A DNA stretch of 64,000 nt, from contig JAEDED010000005.1 of the NCBI GenBank assembly GCA_016293495.1, forward strand, positions 60,368 through 124,367, read 5' to 3'. The translations under genes were made by a program, and so were the position numbers. Below the pieces are notes generated by a model. That model saw only the letters and a program-made list of their open reading frames with translations. It was not told where the DNA came from and searched no databases. Origin of the DNA: Treponema sp. (GTDB lineage: Bacteria > Spirochaetota > Spirochaetia > Treponematales > Treponemataceae). Position 1 is the stretch's first letter; the number at the start of each line of letters is the position of its first letter. Shown in pieces: positions 1-10,007 of the stretch.

Positions 1-1494
1 TGCTTCTACCGGCAGCGCTTTGTTTGCTGCAATTAAGTACCGGACAAGTTCATAAAGAAACCAGCAGCCCATTGAAACCGAAAGACCGATTCCGATATAA
101 CTCATTGTCTGATAAGTCGAAAATTCATTCCTGTCGATCGGCTGTCCAAGCGAAAAGCTTCTGTACAAATTACTATAATTTGAATATGAATAAAAAAGGA
201 ACGGCAGTGAACAAATCAAAGCACTATACGAAATATACATTACTTTTCGTCTTTTTTCTATATTCGCACCGATGTCGATATCCTTGAGATTTAACGAAAC
301 GACATTTGTATCCTTAATTATTTTTTCAGGAATTCTAAAGAACAGGGAATTTTCATTATCAGTAAAATAATATCCGAGAACACTCATATTATTTACTTTT
401 ACAGAAAGTTCATTCGAGGAAGTTGTATTTCCATTATAATAGAAAGTACCACCAATCGGATTTTTTAACACAACTGCTGTATTGAAAGAATTATCCTCAA
501 CAAAATCTATTTCAATAACATATTTTTTTTCATAACCAAAGCCGTACGAAAAACTTTCCTTTCTAAAACCTTCACATTCAAAAGTAATATTATGAACACC
601 GTTTCCGATTACAATTTTTTCCGGAACGGGAGAATAAATCGTATTATCAACAGTAAGCTTTGTTTTTTTTCTTAAATCTTCATTTGTAAGTTTAATCTGA
701 ACATCACAAGGAATAGCGTTTTCGATTTTTGGAATTAATCTGTAACTGATATTTTTTGCAACATTTTCAATTTTAGAAATTGAACCGACTTCAGTTATTA
801 TGCCGGTAGACTGAGCACCAGGATATACAAACATTTCAACAGAAACGGCACAGTAATTACCGTAAGTAATGACAGAACCTGTAATAACAGCATTAATATT
901 TACCTTTGTTACTTCTGACGAAAACTGATAAGAATTAAAATCACTGTTAGTTATATCTGCAGGAATTGTAAAAAGTGTTTCAGTATCATTTTTATAGATT
1001 TCAAATTCTTCAAGTCTGTCTTTAAATTTAGACGGATCATTAAGAAGTTTTTCTTGCGCTTCAAGATTCAAATCAATTTTTTTCTGAATATCTTTAATTT
1101 TCTTTTCAGATTCCTTTACATATTTATTGAACTGATATTCACTGATATTCTGAAGTACATAAGAATCACGTTTTTTTGTTTCGCTTGATAATTCAAGGAA
1201 TAACGCAAGACGTTCTTTTATGTATTTATCAATCTCTCGGTCAAAAACTTCTGACGAAGGAACGTTACGGCTTTTTAAACCGTTAAGCTGATCTAGAATT
1301 AATTGAGGAATTGCTTTTAAAAGTGATTTTTCGTAATCATTCCTCTTAATATCTTGAGAGTATGTAAACTCGACGGCGCTTACAGTCCATTTTTTTTCTT
1401 CAGCAGAAGACTTAAAATTTACAAAGAGAATAATTAATAATAAAAAAATTGTCCGTAGAGAAAATCTCGAGGCAGTTTTGAAATTATAAATCAT
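1..1494 (-). CDS. Secreted/membrane protein of unknown function (3' end outside window)
   Basis: The reading frame opens at an ATG overlapping the last codons of prfB and runs without a stop to the left edge, so the C-terminus is missing. The N-terminus has a basic stretch and a hydrophobic core ending near Ala-Glu-Glu, which looks like a signal peptide. A charged, Lys/Glu-rich helical region follows, then a beta-rich middle that resembles PEGA-type surface domains (a weak impression). Close to the window edge are two hydrophobic segments that look like membrane spans. The 11-base overlap with prfB suggests co-transcription. I do not recognise the family. The frame itself is secure; any function is unknown. 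Confidence 0.75.
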   Translation of the reverse strand, partial: MIYNFKTASRFSLRTIFLLLIILFVNFKSSAEEKKWTVSAVEFTYSQDIKRNDYEKSLLKAIPQLILDQLNGLKSRNVPSSEVFDREIDKYIKERLALFLELSSETKKRDSYVLQNISEYQFNKYVKESEKKIKDIQKKIDLNLEAQEKLLNDPSKFKDRLEEFEIYKNDTETLFTIPADITNSDFNSYQFSSEVTKVNINAVITGSVITYGNYCAVSVEMFVYPGAQSTGIITEVGSISKIENVAKNISYRLIPKIENAIPCDVQIKLTNEDLRKKTKLTVDNTIYSPVPEKIVIGNGVHNITFECEGFRKESFSYGFGYEKKYVIEIDFVEDNSFNTAVVLKNPIGGTFYYNGNTTSSNELSVKVNNMSVLGYYFTDNENSLFFRIPEKIIKDTNVVSLNLKDIDIGANIEKRRKVMYISYSALICSLPFLFYSYSNYSNLYRSFSLGQPIDRNEFSTYQTMSYIGIGLSVSMGCWFLYELVRYLIAANKALPVEA

Positions 1495-2618
1495 CACCGT
1501 CGTCTGTATCATCCATTGGTGCGCCAGACCATTTTGCCTTGAGGTATGATTCGATAAACTGATCGATATCGCCATCCATTACGGCCTGGATATTTCCTGA
1601 TTCACATTTTGTTCTGTGATCTTTTACCATTGTGTATGGCTGGAATACATATGAACGGATCTGGTTTCCCCAGCCGATGTCTTTTTTTTCAGTTGCGAAT
1701 TTGGAATTTTCTTTTTCTTTCTGCTCGCGGTAATACTCGTAAAGTTTTGCCTTGAGCATGCTCATACAAGCCTGACGGTTAAAAATCTGGCTGCGTTCAC
1801 TCTGGCAGGCAACAACGATTCCTGTCGGCAAGTGAGTAAAGCGTACGGCTGAGTCTGTCTTGTTAACGTGCTGGCCGCCCTTACCGCCTGCACGGTATGT
1901 ATCAACGCGGAGGTCTTCAGGTCTGATTTCAACTTCGATTGAGTCATCAAGTACCGGAAATACGAATACGCTCGAGAAGGATGTATGACGTCTTGCGTTT
2001 GAATCAAACGGACTGATTCTGACAAGGCGATGGATTCCGGCTTCGGCCTTTAAATAACCGTAAGCGTATTCACCGTCAATCTGGAATGTTACCGACTTAA
2101 TGCCGCCTTCAGCTTCGAGAATATCTACTGTTTCGATTTTAAATCCGCGGCGTTCAGCCCAGCGTGTATACATGCGGCTGAGCATAAACGCCCAGTCCTC
2201 GGCCTCAGTTCCACCGGCACCTGCATGAATTGTAAGGAATGCACTCGAGTTGTCTACTTCTCCAGAAAGAAGGTTAAGTACACTTTGTTTTTCGTATTTT
2301 TTATTTGCTTCTTCAAGCATTGTACGGATTTCTGCTTCAGTATCGGCGTCTCCGGATTCCTCTGCAAGCTCATACATTGCTTCAATGTCATCAATTTCTG
2401 AGATTAATTCTTTCCATGGATCTACACGGAGCTTGAGAGCCTTGATTTTTCCCATTACCTTCTGGGCTTTTTCGGGATTGTCCCAGAAATCAGGGGCATT
2501 CTGAAGTTCTTCCTGCTCTGCTATTTTTTTGTAGATGGAATCAGAGTCAAAGACACCCCCAGACGTTCATAACGTTTTCTTTTAATTCTGAAATGGGCAT
2601 TTTCAATTCTTCTAACAT
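1484..2618 (-). CDS. prfB: Peptide chain release factor 2 (programmed +1 frameshift)
   Basis: Release factor 2 recognises UGA/UAA stop codons and triggers peptide release on the ribosome. The zero frame starts at an ATG at 2618 behind an AGAGGA ribosome site and reads 23 codons to an in-frame TGA (2549-2547). A +1 shift at CTT-TGA-C continues into the long frame, giving about 377 residues. The GGQ catalytic loop (AGGKGGQHVNKTDS) and the RF2-type SPF codon-recognition tripeptide (RISPFDSNARRH) are both visible. The later ATG at 2455 would lose the conserved N-terminal domain, so it is not the start. The gene overlaps the downstream membrane-protein gene and is transcribed away from the secreted protein at 2752. 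Confidence 0.96.
2546..2561 (-). promoter_or_regulatory. prfB: prfB autoregulatory frameshift site
   Basis: On the coding strand the site reads TGGGGG, three bases, CTT, TGA, C. This has the same geometry as the classical prfB recoding site: an internal Shine-Dalgarno-like run three bases before the slippery CTT codon, and a UGA followed by C. In known systems low RF2 stalls the ribosome at UGA and favours the shift, so RF2 controls its own synthesis. Confidence 0.95.
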
Positions 2619-2714
2619 GACTTGATTCCTCTAAAATTTATATGCTTTGAATATTTTCAATAAATATCTTTTTTTCGTTAAATCTTTTTAATAGAATAAA
2701 TTAAACGCTCTATC

Positions 2715-2742
2715 TTGTCAAATAAGTATAAATGATTATAAA
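2715..2742 (+). promoter_or_regulatory. Putative sigma70-type promoter with almost no leader
   Basis: TTGTCA and TATAAA separated by 16 bases lie directly before the ATG at 2752. A transcript starting 6-8 bases after the -10 would carry only a few bases of leader, and no Shine-Dalgarno sequence is visible. Predicted from sequence only. Confidence 0.45.
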
Positions 2743-2751
2743 ATATATAGT

Positions 2752-3666
2752 ATGAAAATGAAGAAAATTGTATTCTTATCTACTCTTTTGTCTGCAGGTT
2801 CTGCTTTATTCAGTCAGACTACAAGACCAATTGTTTCAGACATTAATTCACTTCCTAAAAATTCAACTTCTGTAAAAATTACCTGGACACTTCCAGAAAA
2901 TTCAGTTCCAGAAATAACAGGCTGCTATATTTACAGAGATTCCCGCCAGATTACAACTTTTGACCAGCTTTCAAAATTAACTCCAGTCGGAACCGTAGAC
3001 GCAGACGTCACAACTTTTACAGATACTCTGGCTGATACAAAAGATTATTTTTACTGTGTTCTCTGCAGCACAGAAAACGGTGTTTACAATATAATTCTTC
3101 CATCAGTTAACACGACAGTTTCTGGAGTTCACGTTGCTTCAGCTTATTCAGATGACCAGCAGGTAATTACACCAAATTCCTCTTCAAAAAATAAAAAGAA
3201 ATTTACAGATGCTTCTGAAAAAATGAGGGACATTCCGCTTCCTACTCCGGGATTAATTGAAGTAAACAAAAAATCTCAGAACATTCTCGGAACAAAAGCA
3301 ATGAATACAGCTGATGAACTTGGCAGAAAATATACAGGTTCAAAAAGCAAAATCACAAAGCTTCACGTTTTTGAAGAAGATTTAGTTTGTCCGGAAAGCG
3401 GTGATGAATATTATCTTTTTAAGATTCTTAAAAACAGTTTTGTAAAAAAAGATTTTAAGAAAGCTGTAAATGATCTTGTTGATTTTTTAAGCATTCACAG
3501 AAATGCAGAAGTTACAAAACGTGCATCGTTCTATCTTGGAGAATCTTATTATTTTTCAAGAGAATATGAAAAGGCTGTTTTCCAGTTCTTGAAAGTCCAG
3601 AACGATTATCCTGAACTTTCAAAAAAATGGATTGATTCAAGCCTGGATTTGATTAATCTTAAATAA
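2752..3666 (+). CDS. Secreted protein with fibronectin-III-like and TPR-like parts
   Basis: This is a 304-residue protein with a clear N-terminal signal peptide (Lys-rich start, hydrophobic core, cleavage near SALFSQ). Residues of about 25-110 read like a fibronectin type III fold (VKITWTLPE, then GCYIYRDS). The last 80 residues look like one or two tetratricopeptide helix pairs (YLGESYYFSREYEKAVFQFL), as in YbgF/BamD-like envelope proteins. It is convergent with the large TPR gene, the two stop codons being almost adjacent. The start is not preceded by a ribosome site (see promoter at 2715). A periplasmic or envelope scaffold role is an inference. Confidence 0.75.
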   Translation: MKMKKIVFLSTLLSAGSALFSQTTRPIVSDINSLPKNSTSVKITWTLPENSVPEITGCYIYRDSRQITTFDQLSKLTPVGTVDADVTTFTDTLADTKDYFYCVLCSTENGVYNIILPSVNTTVSGVHVASAYSDDQQVITPNSSSKNKKKFTDASEKMRDIPLPTPGLIEVNKKSQNILGTKAMNTADELGRKYTGSKSKITKLHVFEEDLVCPESGDEYYLFKILKNSFVKKDFKKAVNDLVDFLSIHRNAEVTKRASFYLGESYYFSREYEKAVFQFLKVQNDYPELSKKWIDSSLDLINLK

Positions 3667-3667
3667 A

Positions 3668-5824
3668 TTAATTAAGTTCTTTAATCATTTTGATTAAAGA
3701 AGGTGTTCTTGATATTTCAAGGTCAGCTCCCTTAAGCGGGCTGACTTTTTTTTGCTGGTCACCCTGTGGTGAAGTATCAAGAGCAGTTTCACTTGGACTG
3801 TTTTTAGAACCTTTTTCTGGCATCTTAATAAGAATTAATTCATCATTAGAATTAACTCTGTCGTAGAAGCCTGTATCAGAAAGAATACCTTCTGAAATTT
3901 CTTCTGAAGTTTTTGTAACAGTAACTTTTCCAAGCATATCTTTATCTGTATAAACAAGTCCTACACCGTTATCACTTGTTTTCATTGCGCCTTTGCGAAC
4001 AACTGCAAATTCAGCACCTTTAACCATTCCTTCAGATTTTCCAATATCAATCAGCATCTCATTAAGATTACGGTTCAAAATGCGTGCCCTTACAGGAAGA
4101 ATTTCAAGAATATCTTTTCTCAATCTCAACAAGGCATTCGAGAATCTGTCATTACCAGTACGGTAAATCGAGAATGACTGAGACTTTGTCCCTGTTCGTC
4201 CCGAATAAACAACGGCATCAATTTTAACATCGCGGTCTGTTTCGTCGCCTGTTAAAATAATAAAGTAGTCAAGCTTTTTATCATGAGCCTTTTTATATGC
4301 ATCTGCATAACCTGACACTTCTTCAGGATAAAGTCTGACATTAGTCGAAGCAATTCCCTGGAACATAAGGCGAAGAGTATTTGAAGCAATGCGTGCAATA
4401 TCGCAGTGATACATCGGTTCAATTTTTTCCATGTAGTAAATACCGATATTCCATCTTGTTTTATCAAGATAGAACGGATTAATATCCCAGCGCTGTGCCA
4501 TTGTGTTGCTCATCAAAGATTCAAAACCTTCAACTGTATCAGAAAGCCTGATGTATCTTATCTGTCGGTTAACTTCTGCATCTGTCGGCTTGTCTTTATT
4601 TTTGATTACAGGTTCCGGAGTATTTTCTTTAACGAACTTTAACTGTTCAAGATAATTTTCGTTAAAGCCGTCGTTGTAAAGAAGTTCAGCAAAAGCACTG
4701 CGCGCAGTTTTATTTTTAGGATTAATTTTTAAAGCTGTCTGATATTCATATCTAACCTGAGGGCCAAGATATTTTTTCTGATATTCCTGACCTTTTCGAA
4801 CATGATACATTGCCCAGGCTTTTCTTCTCGGATCTTCAATTCTGGTGTGAGAAAGAATTGAAAGTTCAAAAGCTGCACGCATGATTTCGTCAGTCGGATC
4901 AATTTCAAGTCCAGTCTCCCATGTTGAAAGGGAATCTTCGAACTGCCCGAGTTTTTCCTGTGCAAGGCCTTTCATAAACCAGGCCTGAGTAAGATCACGG
5001 TTACGGCTTATTCTAAAATCAGCAATATCAATTACATCCTGATATCTTTTCTGAGCATAATAAATTGTTCCGAGAAGTTCATATGCACTGTCATAATTTC
5101 CATTTACCTGAACGGCCATCAGAGCCTTGCGTTCGGCCTCAGAATAATCGCCTCTCATTGCAGAAAGGTACGAGGCAATATAATAAACTTCTTCGTTATT
5201 TGCATGAGACTGCAAAGCCTTATTGATGTAATTTCTTGCAAGATCATGTTTTCCAAGTTCTGTACTTACAAGAGCAAGGCTTAAAAGGGCTTTTACATTC
5301 GAACTCTGGCGTTTGAGTGCATCTTTATAAAGGGCTTCTGCGCCTGAAAGTTTTCCGTTGAATAAATCAAGTTCTGCAAGTCCAAATCTTGCTTCAATGT
5401 CATTCGGATATTTTTTAAGAACAGTATTAAAAAGAAGTTCTGCTTCTTTAATTTTTCCTGTTGAAATATAGCTGAAGGCTGTAAGGTTTAAGTATTCAGG
5501 TTTTTCTCCTGCATAATGCTGGGCTTTTGAAACATATTCAGTGCAAAGATCAAACTGATTCATTTCGTATGAACATTTTGCAAGCATGTACCAGGCATCT
5601 GCATAAGCATTATTTTTCTGAAGCGCTTCTTGAAATTTTTCTGAAGCTTGCCACCAGTTTTTGTCTGCATAAAAATCCATTCCGATTTGATATAGCTGTG
5701 ATGCAGAAAGCTTTGAATTCTGTTCAAAAGCCGTTGTTTTTGAAAAACCGTTAACCTGTGCAAAAACATTGCTGCTTAAAAGAGCAATGCTTACACATAA
5801 AACTGCAAGGTTATTCTTTTTCAT
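3668..5824 (-). CDS. Large secreted TPR-repeat protein
   Basis: I place the start at the ATG at 5824, behind a strong GGTGGGGAAAAGG ribosome site. An upstream ATG at 5848 lies inside the preceding gene. The resulting 718-residue protein begins with a signal peptide (MKKNNLAVLCVSIALL, cleavage near FAQ). From about residue 40 to 400 it carries back-to-back tetratricopeptide repeats (patterns such as ALSLALVSTELGKHDLARNY). A mixed alpha/beta domain follows, and the segment with IDIGKSEGMVKGAEFAVVRKG resembles the C-terminal module of FlgT-like periplasmic proteins. It overlaps the end of the CBS-domain gene by 14 bases and is the last gene of the phoH operon. A periplasmic scaffolding role is an inference. 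Confidence 0.85.
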   Translation of the reverse strand: MKKNNLAVLCVSIALLSSNVFAQVNGFSKTTAFEQNSKLSASQLYQIGMDFYADKNWWQASEKFQEALQKNNAYADAWYMLAKCSYEMNQFDLCTEYVSKAQHYAGEKPEYLNLTAFSYISTGKIKEAELLFNTVLKKYPNDIEARFGLAELDLFNGKLSGAEALYKDALKRQSSNVKALLSLALVSTELGKHDLARNYINKALQSHANNEEVYYIASYLSAMRGDYSEAERKALMAVQVNGNYDSAYELLGTIYYAQKRYQDVIDIADFRISRNRDLTQAWFMKGLAQEKLGQFEDSLSTWETGLEIDPTDEIMRAAFELSILSHTRIEDPRRKAWAMYHVRKGQEYQKKYLGPQVRYEYQTALKINPKNKTARSAFAELLYNDGFNENYLEQLKFVKENTPEPVIKNKDKPTDAEVNRQIRYIRLSDTVEGFESLMSNTMAQRWDINPFYLDKTRWNIGIYYMEKIEPMYHCDIARIASNTLRLMFQGIASTNVRLYPEEVSGYADAYKKAHDKKLDYFIILTGDETDRDVKIDAVVYSGRTGTKSQSFSIYRTGNDRFSNALLRLRKDILEILPVRARILNRNLNEMLIDIGKSEGMVKGAEFAVVRKGAMKTSDNGVGLVYTDKDMLGKVTVTKTSEEISEGILSDTGFYDRVNSNDELILIKMPEKGSKNSPSETALDTSPQGDQQKKVSPLKGADLEISRTPSLIKMIKELN

Positions 5825-6620
5825 CCTTTTCCCCACCCTCATTTTCATGGCAAATAACTTTTATCATATCAATTCTATGACCATCCATATCTTGAATGAT
5901 AAAATCATAATTGTTCCATGTCATCTTTTCATATTTTACAGGAATCTTTCCGAACAAATCCAGCACAAAACCACCCAAAGTATCAAACTCATCTGCCGGG
6001 AACGAAGAAGAAATTTCATCGTTCAGATCTGAAAGATTTTCGCGACCATCTACAAGCCAAACATTGCTGCCAAGACTTATAATATCATCGCGCTCATTAT
6101 CAAATTCATCCTGAATATCACCGACAATTTCTTCGATGATATCTTCCATACAGACAATTCCAGAAAGACCGCCATATTCATCAACGGCCATTGCAATATG
6201 AATGTGACGTCTTTTAAATTCCCTCAAAAGGCTGTCAATTCTTTTTGTTTCAGGAACAAAGTATGCTTTTCGGATAATCTTTTCAAGATTAATGGTTTCA
6301 TCAAGAGCAAAACATTTGATAAGATCTTTTACATAAAGAACACCGATTACATTATCAATCGAATCCTTGTAAACCGGAAAACGCGAATGTCCGCTTTCGG
6401 TAATCTTTTCAAGAAGTTCATTCTGTTCAGTTTCGATATTGATAAAATCAACATCAATGCGCGGAATCATAACTTCCTTTACAGAAGTTGTAGATAATTC
6501 CTCAACTCCCTGAATCATATCCTCTTTTTCTTCTTCGAGAATTTCTTCAGTAGTTTTGACTTCAGCAGGAACTTCCTGGTCTGCTGTTTTTTTCTTTGTA
6601 TTAAACCCAAATAAACCCAT
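5811..6620 (-). CDS. CBS-pair and CorC/HlyC domain protein (TlyC-like)
   Basis: This 269-residue soluble protein has two CBS motifs (VKEVMIPRIDVDFI near residue 50, and IHIAMAVDEYGGLSGIVCMEDI near residue 140). A C-terminal CorC/HlyC domain follows (DEFDTLGGFVLDLFGKIP). The lineage is often annotated hemolysin C/TlyC but belongs with magnesium/cobalt efflux accessory proteins. The membrane DUF21 domain of CNNM transporters is absent, as in CorC. Its place after ybeY matches the common bacterial order phoH, HD-hydrolase, ybeY, corC. It probably binds nucleotide and regulates ion transport (family knowledge); haemolysis is not implied. Confidence 0.88.
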   Translation of the reverse strand: MGLFGFNTKKKTADQEVPAEVKTTEEILEEEKEDMIQGVEELSTTSVKEVMIPRIDVDFINIETEQNELLEKITESGHSRFPVYKDSIDNVIGVLYVKDLIKCFALDETINLEKIIRKAYFVPETKRIDSLLREFKRRHIHIAMAVDEYGGLSGIVCMEDIIEEIVGDIQDEFDNERDDIISLGSNVWLVDGRENLSDLNDEISSSFPADEFDTLGGFVLDLFGKIPVKYEKMTWNNYDFIIQDMDGHRIDMIKVICHENEGGEKDEKE

Positions 6621-6657
6621 ATATTTTATTATCTTTAAACCTTATTTTATAAACAAA

Positions 6658-7137
6658 TTATTTAATTAAAATTTCGTCTTCAAGTTCTTTTAACATTTTT
6701 TCCTGAAGAACAAGCATCTCACACTGAGGTTCTACTCCGCTTTCTATATGCTCTTCGCCATGGTCCATCCCATTTAAATGAAGGAGACCGTGGACAAGAA
6801 GTCTTTTCAATTCTGCATTTGGTGTAGTAGAAAAATACGCTGCATTTTCACCAATCATTTCTACACTGATTGCCACATCCCCTACAGCTTTCCACTCAAC
6901 ACCTTCATCTTCGTAAACATAATCATTTTCAAATGAAAGAACATCTGTTGCAGAATCTATATTTCGATAACTATTATTAAGTTCCCGAATATATTCATTG
7001 TTACAGAATAAAATGGAAACTTCTTCATTATCAAAATTAAGTTTTTCCATTGCCTTGAGGACGAATGGTTCAACCTTATCTAAAAATGCAGGATTCTCAA
7101 GATCTTTCTGAACGCTGATTAAAATTCTGTTTGCCAT
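6658..7137 (-). CDS. ybeY: Endoribonuclease YbeY
   Basis: YbeY is a zinc-dependent single-strand RNase needed for 16S rRNA 3'-end maturation and ribosome quality control. The 159-residue product carries the signature metal site HGLLHLNGMDH, with His116, His120 and His126 as ligands. The family's earlier conserved block is also present (SATDVLSFE near residue 62). The ATG follows the stop of the HD-hydrolase gene directly, which suggests translational coupling. Length and operon position are typical for the family. Confidence 0.95.
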   Translation of the reverse strand: MANRILISVQKDLENPAFLDKVEPFVLKAMEKLNFDNEEVSILFCNNEYIRELNNSYRNIDSATDVLSFENDYVYEDEGVEWKAVGDVAISVEMIGENAAYFSTTPNAELKRLLVHGLLHLNGMDHGEEHIESGVEPQCEMLVLQEKMLKELEDEILIK

Positions 7138-8907
7138 TTATTCCTTTTTTCCTTTTCTTTTTGCTTTTGCTTTTAAATTAGAAGGAATCTTTGAAGCTGC
7201 TTTTGAGGGAACTTTAGCTTCCTCTTTTTTTTCTTCTGAATCCGGATCTTTCTGATCAGGATATTCAATTCTTGAATGATAATAACCTGCAAGAATTGTT
7301 ACAAAAGATTCTCGGACAATTGTAAGTTCCTTAAAAGTCAAAGGACAGTTATCAAGCTGATGATGTTCAAGCTTTGCAGAAATGAGCATCTGAATGAATT
7401 TATCAAGACGTGAAACTGATGGTTTTTCGAGAGTTCTGCAGGCAGCCTCAACAGTGTCGGCAAGCATTACAACTGCACTTTCTTTTGTTGTCGGAGGAAC
7501 TCCGTTGTAAGAAAAATCTTCTTCGCGAACATCAGGATTAACTTTCTTTTCTTCGCCGTAGAAATATGCAATTACACTGTTTCCGTGATGTTCAGAAATG
7601 ATATCGATAACCTGAGGAGGAAGATGAAGCTGATGAGCCTTTTCAACACCGCGTTTAACATGGCTTCTGATAACAGAAACTGAAAGCGACGGATTCATAT
7701 CATCGTGCTTGTTGTGTCCGCTCTGATTTTCTACAAAGTATTCACTCTGGTCCATTTTACCAATGTCATGATAATAAGCTCCAACACGGGCAACAAGAAA
7801 GTTTGCACCGATTGCCTTACATGCATTTTCTGCAAGTGTTGCAACCATCATTGAGTGGTTATAAGTTCCAGAAGCATTGAGAAGAAGTTTTCTCATTGTT
7901 GGATTATTCAAGTCGCTCAAATCCATAAGTCTAAAAACAGATGCTGTATTAAGAATCTGTTCAAGCGGTGTAATAAAACCAAGTGCAAAAATTCCTGAAA
8001 CGAAACCGTTTACTGCAAGAGCAAACATTACGATTCCGATATTATCAAATGTATCGTTGAAAAGAATTTTAAGAACAAGCATGAATACAATATTTAAAAG
8101 AGCAATTGCAAGAGATGCAAAAACCATATCGATTCTGTTTTCAATCTGACGTACGATTCTTGTTGCACTGAATGCTATTGCAAGTGTAAAGAGGAATGGA
8201 ACAGGATCAAAACCTGAAGCATTGTAAACACCAAGAGCAACAATTATTGAAAAATAAACTGAAGATTTTTCACCAAACAGCAGCGCAATCAGGAAAATAA
8301 ACATTGCTGTCGGAATTGCAATCGTATGATGGTATGACGAAATTGCAAAGAATCTGAACTGCTGGGCAATCATCGTGACGGCATAAATCGCAATGAAGAA
8401 TATAATTTCAATAAGCAGCTCTTTAAAAGAAGGCTTACGGCCTAGAAGCTTGTCTGAATAAAGCAATACCCAGAGAATCATCAAAAGGAATAAATAAAGC
8501 AATGTGTCTGCATATGCTCTGTAGTCAATATATTCCTTTGTATTAGCCATTTTCTCAAGCTTTTTGTAGTTTTCATCTGTAATAGGAAAACCTTTCTTGA
8601 TAATTCTTTCATGATCACCAATTGCAAACGGATATGCTGCAGTTGCAGGGAGAGCTCTGTCAGAATCAATATTTCTGTCAGCAATCATACCGACTTCATA
8701 TTCTGACAGAGAGAAAGCAGCAATTGTAAGATTCTTTGTAACACCAAAGAAACAGATTACTGCAAGAACTAAAAAAGAAACTGCAGAAAGAATTAATACT
8801 GCATAATCTTTTTTAATTGAATTAATAATACTTTTAAAGAAATCATTTTTCTTTTTTCCACTTCCAGGATTAATTACACCTGTCTGGTTATCATTCGTCT
8901 TTTGCAT
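7138..8907 (-). CDS. 7TM-type membrane HD phosphohydrolase (PgpH/YqfF family)
   Basis: The 589-residue protein has one N-terminal membrane helix, a short extracytoplasmic part (shorter than the usual 7TMR-HDED domain), then about seven hydrophobic segments up to residue 330. A cytoplasmic HD domain follows, with GTYNHSMMVA, YYHDIGKMD and SEHHG as metal ligands. Characterised members hydrolyse the second messenger cyclic di-AMP. The basic tail (KAKAKRKGKKE) is probably disordered. It overlaps phoH by 17 bases and abuts ybeY, the usual operon arrangement. The c-di-AMP substrate is family knowledge, not shown here. Confidence 0.9.
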   Translation of the reverse strand: MQKTNDNQTGVINPGSGKKKNDFFKSIINSIKKDYAVLILSAVSFLVLAVICFFGVTKNLTIAAFSLSEYEVGMIADRNIDSDRALPATAAYPFAIGDHERIIKKGFPITDENYKKLEKMANTKEYIDYRAYADTLLYLFLLMILWVLLYSDKLLGRKPSFKELLIEIIFFIAIYAVTMIAQQFRFFAISSYHHTIAIPTAMFIFLIALLFGEKSSVYFSIIVALGVYNASGFDPVPFLFTLAIAFSATRIVRQIENRIDMVFASLAIALLNIVFMLVLKILFNDTFDNIGIVMFALAVNGFVSGIFALGFITPLEQILNTASVFRLMDLSDLNNPTMRKLLLNASGTYNHSMMVATLAENACKAIGANFLVARVGAYYHDIGKMDQSEYFVENQSGHNKHDDMNPSLSVSVIRSHVKRGVEKAHQLHLPPQVIDIISEHHGNSVIAYFYGEEKKVNPDVREEDFSYNGVPPTTKESAVVMLADTVEAACRTLEKPSVSRLDKFIQMLISAKLEHHQLDNCPLTFKELTIVRESFVTILAGYYHSRIEYPDQKDPDSEEKKEEAKVPSKAASKIPSNLKAKAKRKGKKE

Positions 8908-9880
8908 TTTCGTACGCCTGAACTATTTTTCTTACCAGTGGATTTCTTACAACATCAGAGCCTGTCATTTCCATCATGCCGATTTCAGGAATGCCTGAAA
9001 GTACGTTCAGGGAATGAACAAGTCCTGACTTACATCTCTTTGGTAAGTCAATTTGAGTTACATCGCCGGTAATGAATACCTTCGATCCGTTACCCATGCG
9101 GGTCAGAAACATCTTCATCTGTTCGCATGTAGTATTCTGTGCTTCATCAAGGATGATGACACAGTCATTTAAAGTTCTACCCCTCATGTAAGCTAAAGGA
9201 GCAGTTTCGATAATTTCATTTTCAATCAGCTTCTTTACAGTTTCGTTGGAAAGAAGAAATTCCATAGAATCGTAAAGAGGTCTTAAGTAAGGTCCGATTT
9301 TCTGTTCAAGGTCGCCAGGCAAAAAGCCAAGGTTCTCGCCTGCTTCTACAATCGGACGGGTTAAAATAATTCCCTTTTTTTCTTTTGAAAGAACAAGGCG
9401 AAGTGCTTCTGCAACGGCGAGGAAAGTTTTACCACTTCCAGCAGGGCCTGTACAGAACACCATATCGTGAGTTCTTAAAAGCTTTACATAGTCAGCCTGA
9501 TTCTGTGTTTTCGGATAAAGTTTTTTCTGAGCTCCTGGAACAATTATGGCGCCTTCATCCATTGTCGCATGCTGGCGCTGTGAATCAAAATATGCCTTTG
9601 TCGGTGTGTAATCAGGATTTAAGTCAGTATTTAAAAGGGAAACAATCGCATCTTCAGAATCTGCATAACCATCCTGGATTTCGTCGATGATGCGGTCAAT
9701 GATAAAACGGAACTGCTGCTGGATAGCAGGATCATCCTGTTCAACAGTAAGTTCATTTCCGCGCATGAATACAGGAACACCTAAGTGCTGTTCGATGAGA
9801 CGTAAATTGCTATCGTTGGTACCACAAAGTTTAGTTAAAATTCCAGTATCAGGTACAACAATTGTATACGAGTGTTCCAC
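8891..9880 (-). CDS. phoH: PhoH-family ATPase
   Basis: This 329-residue PhoH-like protein has an N-terminal KH-like region, Walker A at about 145-152 (GPAGSGKT) and Walker B with ILDEAQNT near residue 240. The family is linked to RNA metabolism and almost always precedes ybeY. The start codon is GTG at 9880, chosen because AAGGGA lies six bases upstream. It is the first gene of a five-gene operon (HD-hydrolase, ybeY, CBS protein, TPR protein) and has its own consensus promoter just upstream. Confidence 0.94.
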   Translation of the reverse strand: MEHSYTIVVPDTGILTKLCGTNDSNLRLIEQHLGVPVFMRGNELTVEQDDPAIQQQFRFIIDRIIDEIQDGYADSEDAIVSLLNTDLNPDYTPTKAYFDSQRQHATMDEGAIIVPGAQKKLYPKTQNQADYVKLLRTHDMVFCTGPAGSGKTFLAVAEALRLVLSKEKKGIILTRPIVEAGENLGFLPGDLEQKIGPYLRPLYDSMEFLLSNETVKKLIENEIIETAPLAYMRGRTLNDCVIILDEAQNTTCEQMKMFLTRMGNGSKVFITGDVTQIDLPKRCKSGLVHSLNVLSGIPEIGMMEMTGSDVVRNPLVRKIVQAYENAKDE

Positions 9881-9938
9881 AAATTCCCTTTTTAAACGTA
9901 AGAATACGAGGAAATAATCAATTTTCCTCTATTATATA

Positions 9939-9967
9939 ATTATAAATTGACACTAAATGTTGGTCAA
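9939..9967 (-). promoter_or_regulatory. Consensus sigma70-type promoter of the phoH operon
   Basis: On the minus strand TTGACC (9967-9962) and TATAAT (9944-9939) are separated by exactly 17 bases. Transcription would start near 9932, leaving a leader of about 50 bases that carries the phoH ribosome site. Confidence 0.85.
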
Positions 9968-10007
9968 GAATGAAAAGCCCTGCTTCAGAATGTGCAGAAA
10001 TCCGCAA